From NCBI RefSeq assembly GCF_032854445.1, contig NC_088295.1, positions 40,351,385 to 40,415,384 of the forward strand: DNA of 64,000 bases, given 5' to 3'. The position numbers and the translations under genes are program-made. Below are positions 1 to 13,350 of the stretch, in pieces. The notes below the pieces were generated by a model that worked only from the letters and a program-made list of their open reading frames with translations, ran no database searches and was not told the DNA's origin. Each line of letters opens with the position of its first letter. The stretch's first letter is position 1. Origin of the DNA: Liolophura sinensis. Its lineage: Eukaryota; Mollusca; Polyplacophora; Chitonida; Chitonidae.

Positions 1-2347
1 AATATGATCCATGTTGATGTTTAATGCATTTGTTAGATGAAAAGAACAAATTCTAGTGCAAAAATATTTATTAAACCAATGATACATCCTCATTTATGAC
101 ATTATTAAACAAAGACTATAAATACCTAAAGGTGATCCCAAATACCCACCATACAAAAATTATTTTCAAATGTTGTTTGAATAATGAAGACCATAAGTCA
201 CATTTAACACAAATGTACCTGTCACATCAAATGCAAGTCAAACTTCCCCAACCATCATTTTCGATATTACAAGCTTGCCTCACTCGTCATCATTCCGGAA
301 AAAGATGAACTTGTAGAACAATTGGATTGAAGATCACACCATTAAAAGGACAACTGACAATTTGTTTAGGAGTTCAACATTAATTTTTGTTTTAATAATG
401 AACAAAACAAAGAAGTTCAAAGAAAATGATCTCAATTTTCGAAAGAGCAGAGTTCACCCTTGCAACACAGTCATGCGATTCAAAAATGGCAGCTACCAAA
501 GTTCGGATGCTGTCCAAGTGGATGCCTTGGTGATTATGTTAATTGCAACCTTATGGTCTTCATAATTCCCCCATAATGAGGTGATATGAATTTTAAAATT
601 ACTATAAGATAATGTGGAAACCTCATTTGTTTGCATAGAGCTTTATCACCCTGAGGACAGCAGAGGCAACAGGACTGAGCTCCAGGATGCTGGATGTAGC
701 AATATAGAGCGTTTAATGTGCAAGCTAAACTGGGAACATGGTCATCCAATCTCAGAGCTAAACTTTTACATGTTAGACGATTTACAATGAAGATTCCTGC
801 TAAAGTCATGACCTATACATGTAAATGAAGTCAGTAAAACACTACATCTTTACCAACAGATAACAGGTTAGAGCTAGGTAAAGTACAGGTATAATAGTGA
901 TTTCACCTATATATTTGATATATATTCCCAACTAATAACTTTGAACACGCTGGCCAAACAACTGTCATGTGTGAGAAGCACAGGTGCTCAGAAGGGGTCT
1001 AGTTACCTACAGGTAGATTACATGAGCATTCCTCATGTACGAACATTAAAGTGACATGGTTGCCCAAATACTAGATATTTCAGCGTTATTACAGAATGAC
1101 AGGGATATCGGGTACTTTTCTCAAAAAGTAAAAGTCACAAGCTTTTCGTTAATCCCACCCAGCACTGTAAGTGAACGTTTTAAAAATAACAAAAAAAAAA
1201 CCTGCAAACTGAAAATTCTGCCAGAATATTTAAATGAGGCGCTGTCAATTTAGTGGAAATGGAGCATGGGCACTTCATATGTAAACAAACACGTGACTGA
1301 TTAGTTTATGCATAAACTTTAAAACTTTGTTAAGACTTCATTAAAAATCCAAATTTTGGGCGACCATGTCAATTCAATACACAAAAGTATACTCTCATAT
1401 TTTTCTATTCCTTAGGCACTAAATATGTATACAATATATCATTTTATGCATAATGAAAGCTTTTAGGATCTATAATTTTGCTTTCATGGGTCACGCCTAA
1501 CTCAACAGAATGAAAAAGCACTTTCACAATATAACAGCTGTTCAAAATAGTAGATTTTGATGAGACAAATAGTAGATTTTGATGAGACAAATGGTAGATT
1601 TTGATGAGACAAATCCAAGTTTTTGACGAGACAATCCAAGAAATAATCTAAACAATGATCTGTGTACTTGTGTCTATCATGTCTGTGGGACGGGAAAACT
1701 GATTGTCTGAAGGGGTAACACTGTCCTATCAGATCCGACACATAACCTATGAACTATCAGGTTCATTGTAAGCAGGCGCTTGATCACATTAATCTCCACT
1801 CGTCTACTGACAGAAATTTATCCTCAGTATTCATAACAGTTTTCCTCCTCTAATTGTGGTGAGTAAAATGTGTGTTGTGGAAAGTCAAGGCTTTTTCCAT
1901 GATCAATTTCTTCAAAACAAAAGACTCAAACCAAATGATACAAAGCAAAACAAAACATAAAAGGACTCACCGCCCAATTTTTACACGAGGTTCTTGAGAG
2001 AGAACACGGACCAGTAATCTCTTTATGTGCACATCATTTTTTTATGCAGACACACTGATATCAAGATTACACGTTACAGAATTATACACATAGTATCTCT
2101 AAAAATACGCCTTGGTATGTGGAACAGCAGATACAACTTTTGATGAATTCTGAGTCATTCTCTCCCAAATGGTGTTGGGAGACCTTCACCATGCCAAACA
2201 CAATATGTTTCCCTACATAACACATCTGCCTATACTGTTAAAATGTACGATTCTGCCTAGTTGAATGAATGAATGATTATGACTTCACGACACACTGGCA
2301 ATATTTCAGCCATACCGTGGCAATTCTCCCTAGTTGAAGGTAGTGTC
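1..2347. other. 3' flank of ADAP, no supported gene
   Basis: AT-rich, with one small tandem repeat (1546-1640). Possible ADAP 3' UTR or a last small exon; I could not identify one. Open frames here have no recognisable content. Confidence 0.5.
1546..1640. repeat. 21-bp tandem repeat, 4-5 units
   Basis: The unit GTAGATTTTGATGAGACAAA recurs, the last unit decayed. It lies in the 3' flank of ADAP, with no coding evidence. Confidence 0.8.
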
Positions 2348-5300
2348 CTACACCCCTGGATGTTGTGATGATGTATACTTACATCTACTGTCCTGAGGCG
2401 TTAGAGGCATCTCCATAACCTTTTGTAAGCTGTCTATCCACTTGTCCATGTCTTCTTTGCTCTCTGCACTAAGGTAGAACACCCGATTAGGTGTGGTGAG
2501 GGTGAAACCAAACCCTGGGGCGTCCTTTCCGTCGGGCACACCTGCCTCCACAGAGTACCCACCACTGTCTTTATGACCAATGAATAACTCACCAAGGGCA
2601 AAGGCATTCTGGGAAAGGAAGAAATCATCTGAGAAATGGTAGATCAGGGACACCTGTCAAATGCCCTGCTTTTTTTTTTTTACTGATGTCAAACTTTCAT
2701 TGGTGACATCATCATAATGACATCATGTCCAACACACTGCGACATTTCAATGAAAGGTGATACATTGTAGACATTATCCTACAATCCATTTTCAACGTAA
2801 CAATGACTCAAGGTCCTGCTTTACACATCCCACCTCACGGGATTAAAAAATATGCTGCCTTCCCATTGCTCGATGTTGTATTTATTTATTTATTTGATTG
2901 GTGTTTTACGCCGTACTCAAGAATATTTCACTTATACGACGACGACCAGCATTATGGTGGGTGGAAACCGGGCACAGCCCGGGGGGAAACCCACAACCAT
3001 CCACAGGTTGCTGCAAGACCTTTCCCACTTACGGCCGGAGAGGAAGCCAGCATGAGCTGGACTTGAACTCACAGTGACTGCACTCGATATTGTACAATCA
3101 TGACAAAATAATATGTGAAAGATTACTACTACATATTTTGATACAAGCAGTCTGTGCACCTATATATATGTGTGTGCAATAAGCTGTACTGGACTGTCAC
3201 AAAATCTTGTGAAAGCCACAGGATCTGCATGTAAGGATAGAAGGTTTCAGGAAGGCCTGACACTTCACACTCAATTTCCATGGATGATAGTTGTACTGTC
3301 TGATTATCAATTACTTTGATACCGATTTATTATTGCCATCTATCATTAAAAAAAGCATACAGAAGGAACAGAGATGATTCTTCTTCCAGTATCAGATCAT
3401 ATCTCGCAAGTACATTCGTATTAAACCTGAAAAATGCAGAGTATAGTGGCAGGCCTGCTTGCAATAACCCCTATCCACAAAATCCTTCCATGGATTTATT
3501 TACTTGACTGATGTTATACACCATACTCAAGAATATTTTACTTATAAAAAATATAGTACGGCCTGGTGGGAGCAAACCAGGCAGAGTGAACGGGAATCTC
3601 ATGACAATCCACATGGTGTTGGGAGACCTTCTCAAGTAAAACCGGAAATGAAGCCAGCAAAGAGCTGGACTTAAACTCCACAGTGATCCGAATTGCGAGA
3701 GGCTTTGGTGACAAAATTTCTATGGAGGCCAAATATTGCTTATTCCGCAATATTTCCTTATTTTTGCACTGTTAAATAGTAAAAATGGCATGAACTTACA
3801 ATTTACCTCTCTCAACAAATTGCATATGATTTCATGGTATATTTAGACAAGTGCCCACATGATAAGCGTTAAGCGATATTCTTTAAATTTAACTATGTGA
3901 TTGTTGTTAAATGCCACACCCAAGAATTTTTCACTTATACAATGGTGGTCAGTTGTATAGGTGGAGATGCACTAGTAGATTTCTAAATTTGTCTCCTTCT
4001 ATCAAAAATACTTAAGTGAGTTTAATTCACATTTTGCCAACTGACCAGTGGGTCCTCGGTATACATGAGCTTCCTGCGATCCAGAGTAAACCATCGTCTT
4101 CTGTAGGGCTCATTGTTTGGGCCCATTTTACTCAACCAACCTTCCATAAGGAAGTCATGTGTTAAGTCTTCTGCCATCTGAAACATATGTAATATTCCAT
4201 ATGATCTTATGTGTAAGATTTTGTTATGCACAAAAAAAAAACATACATCTGTAGATTTTAACTGGCTAGTCATATCTTACTTCCGTTGATAAAACCAGGA
4301 TTTTTGCATTTTTCTCAATCTAAAGTTTAAATTCTGTCAACAAATTTATGTAAATCTACATTCGCCTCTGATTGAGATAAAAAAAAAATATGAATTGTTT
4401 GTCAACAAGTTGTTTACATAACAAGCTGAGGCTCATACACATGTTCTTAAGCTCTGAAATAATTAATGCACAGTTATCAGTAACCTAAGCTCTCTGAAGT
4501 TTGACTTTCTTGGTAGTTACAATGTATGCTTGGCTTTCTTGGTAGTTACAATGTATGCTTGACTTTCTAGGTAGTTACAATGTATGCTTGACTTTCTAGG
4601 TAGTTACAATGTATGCTTGACTTTTGAACTTACCTCATTTGCATCTCTGTCTGGGAAAGCGATCTGTTTTCTACTTAATTTAGCAGCTCGAATACAATGA
4701 AACCAATCTACTATTTCCTGGAAAAAAAGTCAAGTAGATTAATTTATCATACAGTTAGCATGAAAATTTATAAAATATTTAAGGTAACAAAATTAATATT
4801 CTTACATGATGTCTGTACTTAATATGCAAGACACAAGCAATATTATTTATTTATTTATTTATTTGATTGATGTTTTACGCCGTATATTTCATTTATATGA
4901 TGGCATCCAGCATTTTGGAGGCAAGAAACTGAGCACAGCCCTTGGGAAACCCAAGCAACAAAACAAGCTGGAAAAACAAGCAATATTAATTGAACTACAT
5001 GTTTTAGCACTGAAGCTCAAGAACTTACCTTAGGGTCATTGGCATACACAAACACATTCCGTGTTGAACCATTCTCATCAAACATTAACTGTAAAGCGCA
5101 TGGGTTTCCTGTTTTCTCAGGTACAAATACTGCATTAAGTGTATCCAAATTTATAGATGCTTTTGGCGTTCGTGCCTGCAGAGAAGATGTCTTCATTAAA
5201 ATTTTCATCAGAACATATATCCAATACATGATGAATGCTTCTACTTGGAGTCTTTATGTTAATATAAAAAAAGAAAAGAGGCACATGGAAAGAGCTACAT

Positions 5301-8300
5301 TTATACAGCTGCTTCTGACTCAAGTCAAAATCAAACACATGGATAAAAAATATGCTGGATACGTATGAAAGTACACGCAGGAAAAGATCACCTAACTGTA
5401 TTGAAACTTTATTTCACCTTCAGTTCTTTAATGAAAATTTTAAAAACATACGTTCTGAAGTGTGGAAATACCCTGTATTAAGAAGTTATATATAAAAAAA
5501 TTCATTTGATTGTTGCTCAACATGCTCAAGACTTTTTTATTATGTTCCTTGTATGATGGCAGACAGTTTTATAGGTAGGATAAAGTACTAGAATTAAACC
5601 ACAAACCACTGGCCAGTTACTGGAGATATATTTATTTATTTATTTGATTGCTGTTTTACACTGTATTCAAGAATATTTCACTTATACGACAGCGGACAGC
5701 ATTGTGGTGGGAGGAAAAAGGGCAGGCTGCGGGGGAAACCCACGACCATCCGCAAGCTGCTGGCAGACTTTCCCACATATCGCTGGGGAGGAAGCCAGCA
5801 TGAGCTGGACTTAAGCTCACAGTGACTGCATTAGGGTGAGGCTCCTGGGTCATTGCGCCGTGCCAACCCCTCAACTACTATATGATACATAGGTCATATT
5901 GGTGGATGGCATCACCTTCATGTAAACCCACACAAGAGAAAACCCTGACTACTTACTGTCACCAAAGCCTTGTGAAAAACAGAAGTAGGGGAATCTGTAA
6001 AATTCTGTCTGACATATATGACTCACCATTTCTTTATTGTAGTAGCTCAGTGTATTATTCTGAGTGGAGAGAGCTAATTTATGGGACTCGCCATTTTTTT
6101 TATTGTAGTAGCTGAGCATATTATTCTGAGTGGAGAGAGCAAATTTATGCGACTCACCACTTCTTTATTGAAGTAGCTCAGTGTATTATTCTGAGTGGAG
6201 AGAGCAAATTTACGAGGGTAATACTTCTTGTCATCTCTGCCTCGTTTGTACAAGGTGCCTTCCCTGTAGTTTGTGGTGTAAGCCGCCTGCCGTTCTGGGT
6301 CCTGAAACTCAGCCCTCTCGTATTTGGCATGGATCCACTGTTCTCTCAGCACACTAAATACAGATAAGAAGCCTGAGCAGGGACAAAGCCATTATGGTGC
6401 ACTTTCATGTACATCTGCTATCACACAAACCATTGACCTGGCTGAAGTCATGGAAAATCTGCAGGGAATCTGTAACCTCTCTGACTGACTGATCTAATAA
6501 GCTTTCAGTATGGTTAAGTAGTATCAAACATCATTTTTTGATTTTCACTATATATGCAGTTAAAACAAGCACTTAAACATAAAGAACAAAATCATGCAAT
6601 GGTCTTCTTCTTGGGGTGTAAAAAGAGCTTTAAATTACAGTTTTTCTATTGCCCTGTCGGTCAGTCTGGAAATTAGGTAGCTTGCCACTGGTGAAATATC
6701 TCTGTGGAGGGGAAAGTCCATAATCTTTATGAGTGGTTTCACATTAATCTGCTTTTTATTCAGAATCACACATTCCTAATTCACTATCTGGTGCCTTTTA
6801 CATTTATAGCCTGCTGCCTGATCCTTTATCAAAGTTATGCATTACTGAATTATCTCCCTTCAAGTCACTCCCTCATATAAATGTTGCTTTTTACACAAAT
6901 CCACTAAATCCACTATCGATGTTAGTGATTCAAAATAGGCATTTTCCTGTGATGTAACATTACGGGGAACAATGCCTATGCTGTCTGTTACTAGGGAGAT
7001 CAAGTGTTCTCCAGCTTTCATTCCATTTTACAGAATATGCAACATGTGTGAAAGGGAAAGGAGAAATCACTTACAGTGGATCTGTACTCTTTGGACGTCT
7101 GTAGAAAGCTGGAACAAATTGTTCATAGTTACTCTTTGCCTTTTCATTCCCCATGGCTGCCATAAGCTGCAAAAGACAAGCAGTAAAACAAATAATACTC
7201 ACACAATATGAAGGTATCAATTTAAATGACTAGGATTTACATAACATTACTTTATACACGTTTTACTTCTCATACAAATACAGAAATATTTTATAATGTA
7301 CCAGGTAACACAAACTTATGTTGATTTACAGTTAAATGATTTTAAGGCTATGCCCTAAAGCAAATTTCTATCCAAAAAGAAACAGCAGTTGAGAAATCAT
7401 TTCCCTTGCTAATGATACAGCATGAATCAACAATTCATCCAAGTCGATTGAAACATATCACAAAATTAGGCTGCAGGAAAATAGCGACAGTCAGGAGTCC
7501 TGTTATTTTTGTACCCTTCTAAACTGCAGGTTAGGGTTAACAACAACAGGGTGTCAACCTGTACTAGAGAGACAATTTTTCCAAGCGACAGGTAAAAACA
7601 AAGGTCACCTGCAACAGGTGTATTTTGGCATACCACTTGAGGAGATGTCTGAAATATTTTGGGGGTCAAAATTCAGCTAAATAAAACCAGTCTTAGCACT
7701 TTTAAGACTAGTCAGCCACAGTCTTATATTTGTGTTAAAGGAACATGAAGTTTTATATGTAGAAATACAACCACAAATATGCAATAGCTACAATATCCTG
7801 CGTCCAGAATTTTGTGTCACCTTACACCTAGGTCTCATTTTAAGTGAATGGACAATGTTAAAAATATGGAAATTCACATGTCAAATATTTGACCCACCAA
7901 CAGAAAGATGACCATCCTCTCTCACTTGAGATCAAGCTAAAGATGCTTTGTGACCTCTAATCCTGAACAAATATCCCACTTTTAGGTCTGAGTTTCAGTC
8001 CTGTACAGAATAATCTATAACTCTTGAGCCTACGGATGGACTGAGTGTCTTTCCTACCTCTAACTGACTATTCTCCCAGTTGTCTAGTTTTATGGACTTG
8101 ATTTTGCTGATGTGTGTGCCCATACTACGATGTATCCCTGCACAGTCCTGACAAAGAAACACACCAATGTTGTACGAAGCCCATTCTGGATCTGAAATAG
8201 AGTCAAGCACAGAAATAATTAATACAGGGTCTTTTTGTTAAAAATTACCTGCAGTGTAATTCCTTCTATAATATCAAGCTTGACCTGCATACACATGTGT

Positions 8301-11300
8301 GTAGTATGTCAGGTGTACACGTATGTGAAGTCTTTTACATTTGACATCCATCTAAAAATCACAAGTACACAAATCAGATGTGATAACTTACATTTTTCTC
8401 GGTGATTTTGGTACAGAAAAGATTGTCGTGCTACTTACATGTATGTATATATATACATATATATATATAAATATATTTTCTATCAACAGAATTCTATCCT
8501 TGAGAGAACTGGTTTAAAAGTTCACATTGGACATAAGTATCACTTTTCCCCCTCACAAAACATTGTATTTCATTGTCTACTCAAGAGTGGTTTAGGTATG
8601 CATTCAAACCTTGTAGCTAACTGGTATGAAATGTTGTATCTGCAAGTGCAGCTATTCCACTACAATGCAGATGAATGAACATCTTGCTTGTAATTCCATT
8701 TTATAATCCTGCTTAAACTGTATGCAGACCATGTGTTATTTGTTGTATTAATGTGTCTGTAAATAAAGATATGGCAATATGTACATTGGACTGTGAAAGG
8801 ACAGCTTAGAAGATCATAACAGGAAGTATAAAGTGTGTGTATGTCATGTAGATTGACATATTTTTGCAGCATAACTTTATCAGTCTGTATCAGTGATGAT
8901 ATAAATAAACCCATTGTTCCTTAGTAAGCTTACATCTACACAGTACATATGTACATGAGTTTGACTTCTTTCAGAAATTCATTAATGTTAAACACATACA
9001 AATGTACATATGATTTGATAAAACAACTGATTACTGGCAGTATTTCACTTGTAATGATGAATGATTTCAGTCCGGGGGAATCCCCAAATCTCCACCCATG
9101 CCTCTCACATGTTCTATATTAAAGGACAAGACAGAATGTGGCTGAAACATATTTCAATCGAAAGCAAAATACTCAAATTTTACACAAAGTATCACACTTT
9201 ATTATTTTAAAGAGATTTCACCCAATAACATGTAGAACAAAATGACAATGCTGCACAAATGGCTGGTGTGAGTCGAGGCAGCCATCTTGAGAATATTATC
9301 CAATCAAACACGTTGCTCCATGGAGTGACAAATGATAACACAAAACTACTGCATAAGACATCATTCAAGCATTGTTTACAACGATTTACTTGCATGTAGC
9401 TGAAAAGCCATTTCACAAAGTTGTGGGGCAGGTCTGTATCACTTGCAGACCACCACAGGCATAAAATCAATTGATTTACAAGCCGTGTGATATTCAATGA
9501 TGGTATCACAAAGTACATGTATGTCAGTCAGTAACATATCGTCTCAGCCCAAACCTTTGTTGTTCATTTTAGCATTTAGTCCACAGTTTGTAAATAACAA
9601 ATATCAGCATCAGTGCCAAATTCATTAGGGATGCCGAAGGTTTATGAGAATGAGAAGATGGTATCTCACTCAAAATTAATTTTAAAAATCTTATGATATA
9701 ATTTTATTTTCTCTGAATTTCTTCCAAGTGAAGAGTTTATATTTGCTTGTCTTTCTAGCATACAAGACATGTATGTATGTTATAAAACACACGAAAATGA
9801 TTGAAATGCCATGTTCAAGCCGAGGCGCTTTTTCTGACATCTGTGATAACTAGGTCGGTACTGCTCTCATTTTAGAAGCCCCAAGCGCTACAAAATTGAA
9901 GCATAAAATCCAGCGACAGTCGAATGCCTAGATCAGCCTCAGTGGTACTTAAATTTGTTTTCATTTGTTTCAGAATTGAGCACAAATGTAGTTGTGCAAC
10001 GATCCTTTTGTAATTTTGTAAACATTTACTTGGGGTCAAAAATCACCAGCACAACCCCTCCGGAGACTACAACCTGAACCAGGAATACCCCAGCCGTGAA
10101 TCTGCAGCTGGGCTATTGAAACAGGGTTGCTGGAGTCCCTTGTAGTAGGCCTGCTGTATCAACAGTTCAAGCAGTGGACGAAATTCTTCCAGAGTATACT
10201 GCTTAGACTTTTTTTACGTAAAATACCTTCGTCACTAGAAAGCTAGTGTAAATGTTACGTCACCTTGCCATTGATGATGGAAACATGCTGAAGCTGTGTC
10301 AAGATGAAGTTTCACTAAACCTCTACTGGACTGAACAAAAATCTAAAAAAATATTGAATGCCGGATTAAAATAGTTTGAATGGTAATCTTTCAGTCCGTA
10401 TAAACATTAGTCAGGTGTTGTCTTTCCCTTTAAAGCAGAGACAGACATGTATGACTGTATTATGGTATGATATCACAATGTTGTTAAAACTTATCTAAAT
10501 AAGAAATTGTCACTTAAGTGCATTACATCAGTATATTCAGCCATTATTGCACATATATTTTTTGCTTCTGATGAAGTGATGGTAAGATCATGCAAAGTTT
10601 GCACATTTTTTCCCATTTTTTTTTAGCAATACTATAGTCATCATTGAACACCTCGGCAGTATTACATGGTGAAAGATTTTCAATCAGTCTGCGAGTTAGT
10701 AGAAACAAATCACAGTAAACTTTGGTGTTAACTGTGGTGCTAACTGATAGCAATTCAACATGCTGAGTAACTCTTATACCTTTCTTTTATCTCAGCTTAT
10801 TTGTTTGATTAAAGTTCAACACTGTGCTCCAGAAATTTTTGCTTGATGATGGCTGTCTGTTTCATGAGTGCAGGAAACTGGAGTGCCTGGAAAAAAACAT
10901 CCACTTTCGACAAGCATTTGATAAACTTCCTGACAGCAAAACAACAGGATATTTCTTTATTTTTTTTTTTTACTAACAATTAGGCCTATTCATACCATAA
11001 CAACCTATTAAATATAGCTGAATTTCTCCTTAAAAGGAAGCATCAACTCTCTAAAGTAAAAACATTGTTGCACAGAAGAGCTCAATCTCCCCCTTTTTTT
11101 GCATTTATTTTTTTCAGTATTTATTTAATTTTGTTTATTTACAATTGTTTCCATATTTCTTCAATGAGCTTTGCAGTAACTGTTTTTTCATGTATTAAAC
11201 CGTTGCTATAAGGCAACAAAATAATAAATCTAAAATTCCAAAACTTAATGAGAGTCTATCATTATCAGCATTAACATTTATCATTTTATAGTTCTCATTT

Positions 11301-11791
11301 TAGCATTATGTGATAAACACATGCAGTGCCAATCTTGATCTGAAAATCTCATTCTGACAATCCGCTGAGGACCGGGTATTAGGTCATTCACAAATTACAT
11401 ACGAGATACACTTATTCAATTGGCTACAATTAAATGAAACATTCAAGAATTATGGTTCCAACATTATGATGATCGTCTGGCATAAATTACTGTGATCTGC
11501 CAGCTTGTCTGAGGGCAGCACAGAATTTGGGACACTTAGACTGAGTTAGAGGGGGAGGGGTACATGCATGGCAGGGAGTCTGAAAAGTTGAAGCAGGCAA
11601 GACTGGGACCCCCCTCCGAACTGACAACTTACACGTGAAAAAGGTTGTTTTACAATAATTCGATCTGTCAGTACTATTTAAGTTAACATGTCGTCAAACA
11701 TAAACCTACCTTTGGCACCACAGTCGACACACACGTCATTTCCTGACTTTTGCTGTAAGTCTAGCAAGAAGTTCTTACTTCTTTCCGCCAT
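2348..11791 (-). CDS. ADAP: ArfGAP with dual PH domains (ADAP / centaurin-alpha), 8 coding exons
   Basis: Coding exons in transcript order: 11791-11710, 8191-8058, 7166-7075, 6353-6158, 5175-5029, 4717-4634, 4177-4046 and 2608-2348. All phases join, giving about 375 aa; human ADAP1 has 374. The start is ATG at 11791 (MAERSKNF). The ArfGAP zinc finger is visible as CVDC, 16 residues, then CQDC, followed by the catalytic-arginine context GIHRSMG. PH1 begins near residue 130 (REGTLYKRGRDDKKYYPRKF) and ends with the EIVDWF helix of exon 6. PH2 runs from about residue 253 (EGWLSKMGP) to MDKWIDSLQKV. By family knowledge the protein stimulates GTP hydrolysis on Arf6-class GTPases and is recruited to membranes by phosphoinositides. 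The 3' end is uncertain: a consensus donor (GAT|GTAAGT, exon end 2383) precedes the in-frame stop, so the last residues may come from an exon to the left. Paralogue (ADAP1 or ADAP2) not resolved. Confidence 0.93.
2874..3092 (-). mobile_element. SINE-A, 5'-truncated, ADAP intron 7 flank side
   Basis: On the plus strand it reads from TTATTTATTTATTTGATTGG through GGTGGGTGGAAACCGGGCAC to CTTGAACTCACAGTGACTGC; the tRNA head is missing. Confidence 0.9.
3494..3690 (-). mobile_element. Old diverged SINE-A-like element
   Basis: ACTTGACTGATGTTATACAC, then ACTCAAGAATATTTTACTTA and AGAGCTGGACTTAAACTC preserve the order of SINE-A blocks, with a diverged middle. Confidence 0.6.
3893..3992 (-). mobile_element. 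SINE-B 3' fragment
   Basis: GATTGTTGTTAAATGCCACA, TTTCACTTATACAATGGTGG, TCAGTTGTATAGGTGG in the SINE-B order. Confidence 0.65.
4503..4626. repeat. 29-bp tandem repeat, 4 units, ADAP intron 6
   Basis: The unit GACTTTCTAGGTAGTTACAA followed by TGTATGCTT repeats four times, ending just before exon 6 (4634). It therefore abuts the donor side of that exon. Confidence 0.85.
4839..4972 (-). mobile_element. SINE-A 3' fragment
   Basis: TTTATTTATTTGATTGATGT, TTTACGCCGTATATTTCATT, then GGGAAACCCAAGCAAC, where similarity ends. Confidence 0.8.
5503..5627 (-). mobile_element. SINE-B-like diverged fragment
   Basis: CATTTGATTGTTGCTCAACA and GACAGTTTTATAGGTAGG; adjacent to the SINE-A at 5628. Confidence 0.5.
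5628..5884 (-). mobile_element. SINE-A, nearly full length, ADAP intron 4
   Basis: Complete order of blocks from the ATTT-rich tail to the B-box complement (GACTTAAGCTCACAG) and part of the A-box region (CCAACCCCTCAACTA). Moderately diverged. Confidence 0.88.
6020..6213 (-). repeat. 65-bp triplication of the ADAP exon 4 3' end with splice donor
   Basis: Three tandem copies start at 6020, 6085 and 6151. The right one is the true exon 4 end (LSYFNKEV, donor GTG|GTGAGT at 6158/6157). The left copy keeps an intact donor-like GTGAGT, the middle one has GCGAGT. Each contains the coding segment for LSY(F/Y)NK. Readthrough from the true copy meets a stop at 6074. Confidence 0.85.
8192..11709 (-). 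other. Intron 1 of ADAP
   Basis: 3.5 kb of AT-rich intron, with an (AT)n tract at 8440-8480. No SINE or repeat with clear boundaries was recognised. Confidence 0.7.
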
Positions 11792-12102
11792 TTTGTCGTC
11801 TACAATGACCGCCGCAGTGAATCACTTCCTCGTCACCCAAATGACAGAGGGGGACACCCACCTGTGACGTCACCAGATAAATTTTAGGTTACTGGGTCAA
11901 AGGGAATTCCTACTGACAGGCGCCCCTTAACTCTTCAGTCGGATTGCATGTAGCCACCAGCGATTTTGCGGTTTACAATAATTTTAGCCGATCCAGTACA
12001 CCATGTACTTGTTACAGTGTAAGCATATTCTTTACATAAGCTGTTAAACGGCTTGTGGCAGCCTTTTCCTTGCTATAACCACGGCTATTGGTACAGACTG
12101 TC

Positions 12103-12230
12103 CACAGGCACTTCGAACCGACCAATAGAGCAAAATAAAATACTACAGTATATAATACGTATCCTAAAATACAGTACCATATATTGGAGTATTTAATTTT
12201 GCTCTATTGGTCGGTTCCAAATGCCTGTGA
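12103..12230. mobile_element. MITE-like palindrome (128 bp)
   Basis: The left arm CACAGGCACTTCGAACCGAC and right arm (reverse complement) CACAGGCATTTGGAACCGAC pair, continuing through CAATAGAGCAAAATAAA on both sides. About 40-bp arms surround a 45-bp AT-rich loop. It lies 0.3 kb upstream of the ADAP start. Confidence 0.8.
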
Positions 12231-12743
12231 GATTGTCTTTCTCATACAACTAAAAGAAAAACGAAACAAACATTTTCTTTGAAATGGAAGAAGTTTATTT
12301 CACAGGTTTATTGTATAGCATATCCCTTTTTCTGCATAATGATGACCTATCAACACAAATATCATATTGGATATGACTTGTACAGTACATGTTTATAACC
12401 TGATTTAAATTGTACGCATGTCTCTCACCACTAATTACACTGAATGGCCACATATATAACCATTTCACCAGATATTTTACCATAGACTCATTCATATAAT
12501 TCATATACATGTAATATTCACACAATGTATATATATATGTAGTATATTCAATAACATATGTTGCAGAGGCCTAGCTATTACAGGATAAGATTAACATCAC
12601 ATTCAAGAAGGTGCCAAATAATTACACAATAAAATTAACAACTGTTTCAAGAAGGTGCCAAATAATTACACAATGAGATTAGTATCACTTTCAAGAGGGT
12701 GCCAAAAAATTACACATTATGGTTAACAATTCTTTAAATGAGG

Positions 12744-12993
12744 TGGGGGGCCTCCATGGCTCAGTTGGTTAGCGCACTAGCGCAGCATAATGACCCAGGA
12801 GCCTCTCACCAATGCGGTTGCTGTGAGTTCCAGTCCAGCTCATGAGGGCCGTACGTGGGAAGGTTTGCCAGCAGCCTGCAGATGGCTGTGGGTTTCCCCC
12901 GGTTTCCACCCGTCATAAAGCTGGCCGCGGTCGTATAAGTGAAATATTCTTGAGTACGGCCGTAAAACACCTATCAAATAAATAAGTAAATTA
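12744..12993 (+). mobile_element. SINE-A, nearly full length
   Basis: Begins GGGGGGCCTCCATGGCTCAG with A and B boxes and ends ATCAAATAAATAAGTAAA. It has a small body deletion after CTCATG. It sits between ADAP and CCZ1. Confidence 0.92.
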
Positions 12994-13266
12994 AACAAGG
13001 TGAAAAAAACTACTTTTCACAGTATGTTTACATATAGGTCTACATAGGCCAACATGTAAAAGCATACCCTAAATGACCCTAAATTTCATGCATGGTTAAC
13101 TTGCCCACTTTTCCTGATTGAGAGGTCTGTTGATTTTAGAAACATGTTCTGAGGTTTGCTCGGAACACAGGATAATATTCGGCTGGAAAATTGTAAGTTT
13201 CACAACCAAAAAAAGTATTTTGTGACAATATATTTGCCTCTAGAAATGCACTTTTGTTGGCGAAAT

Positions 13267-13350
13267 TTTATTTATTTATTTGATTGGTGTTTTACTCTGT
13301 ACTCAGGATTGACGGTGCTCAGTATCATGGTGGGAGGAAACAAGGGGTGA
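13267..13350 (-). mobile_element. SINE-A 3' fragment
   Basis: TTTATTTATTTATTTGATTG, GTGTTTTACTCTGTACTCAG, then GGTGGGAGGAAAC; truncated. Confidence 0.75.
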
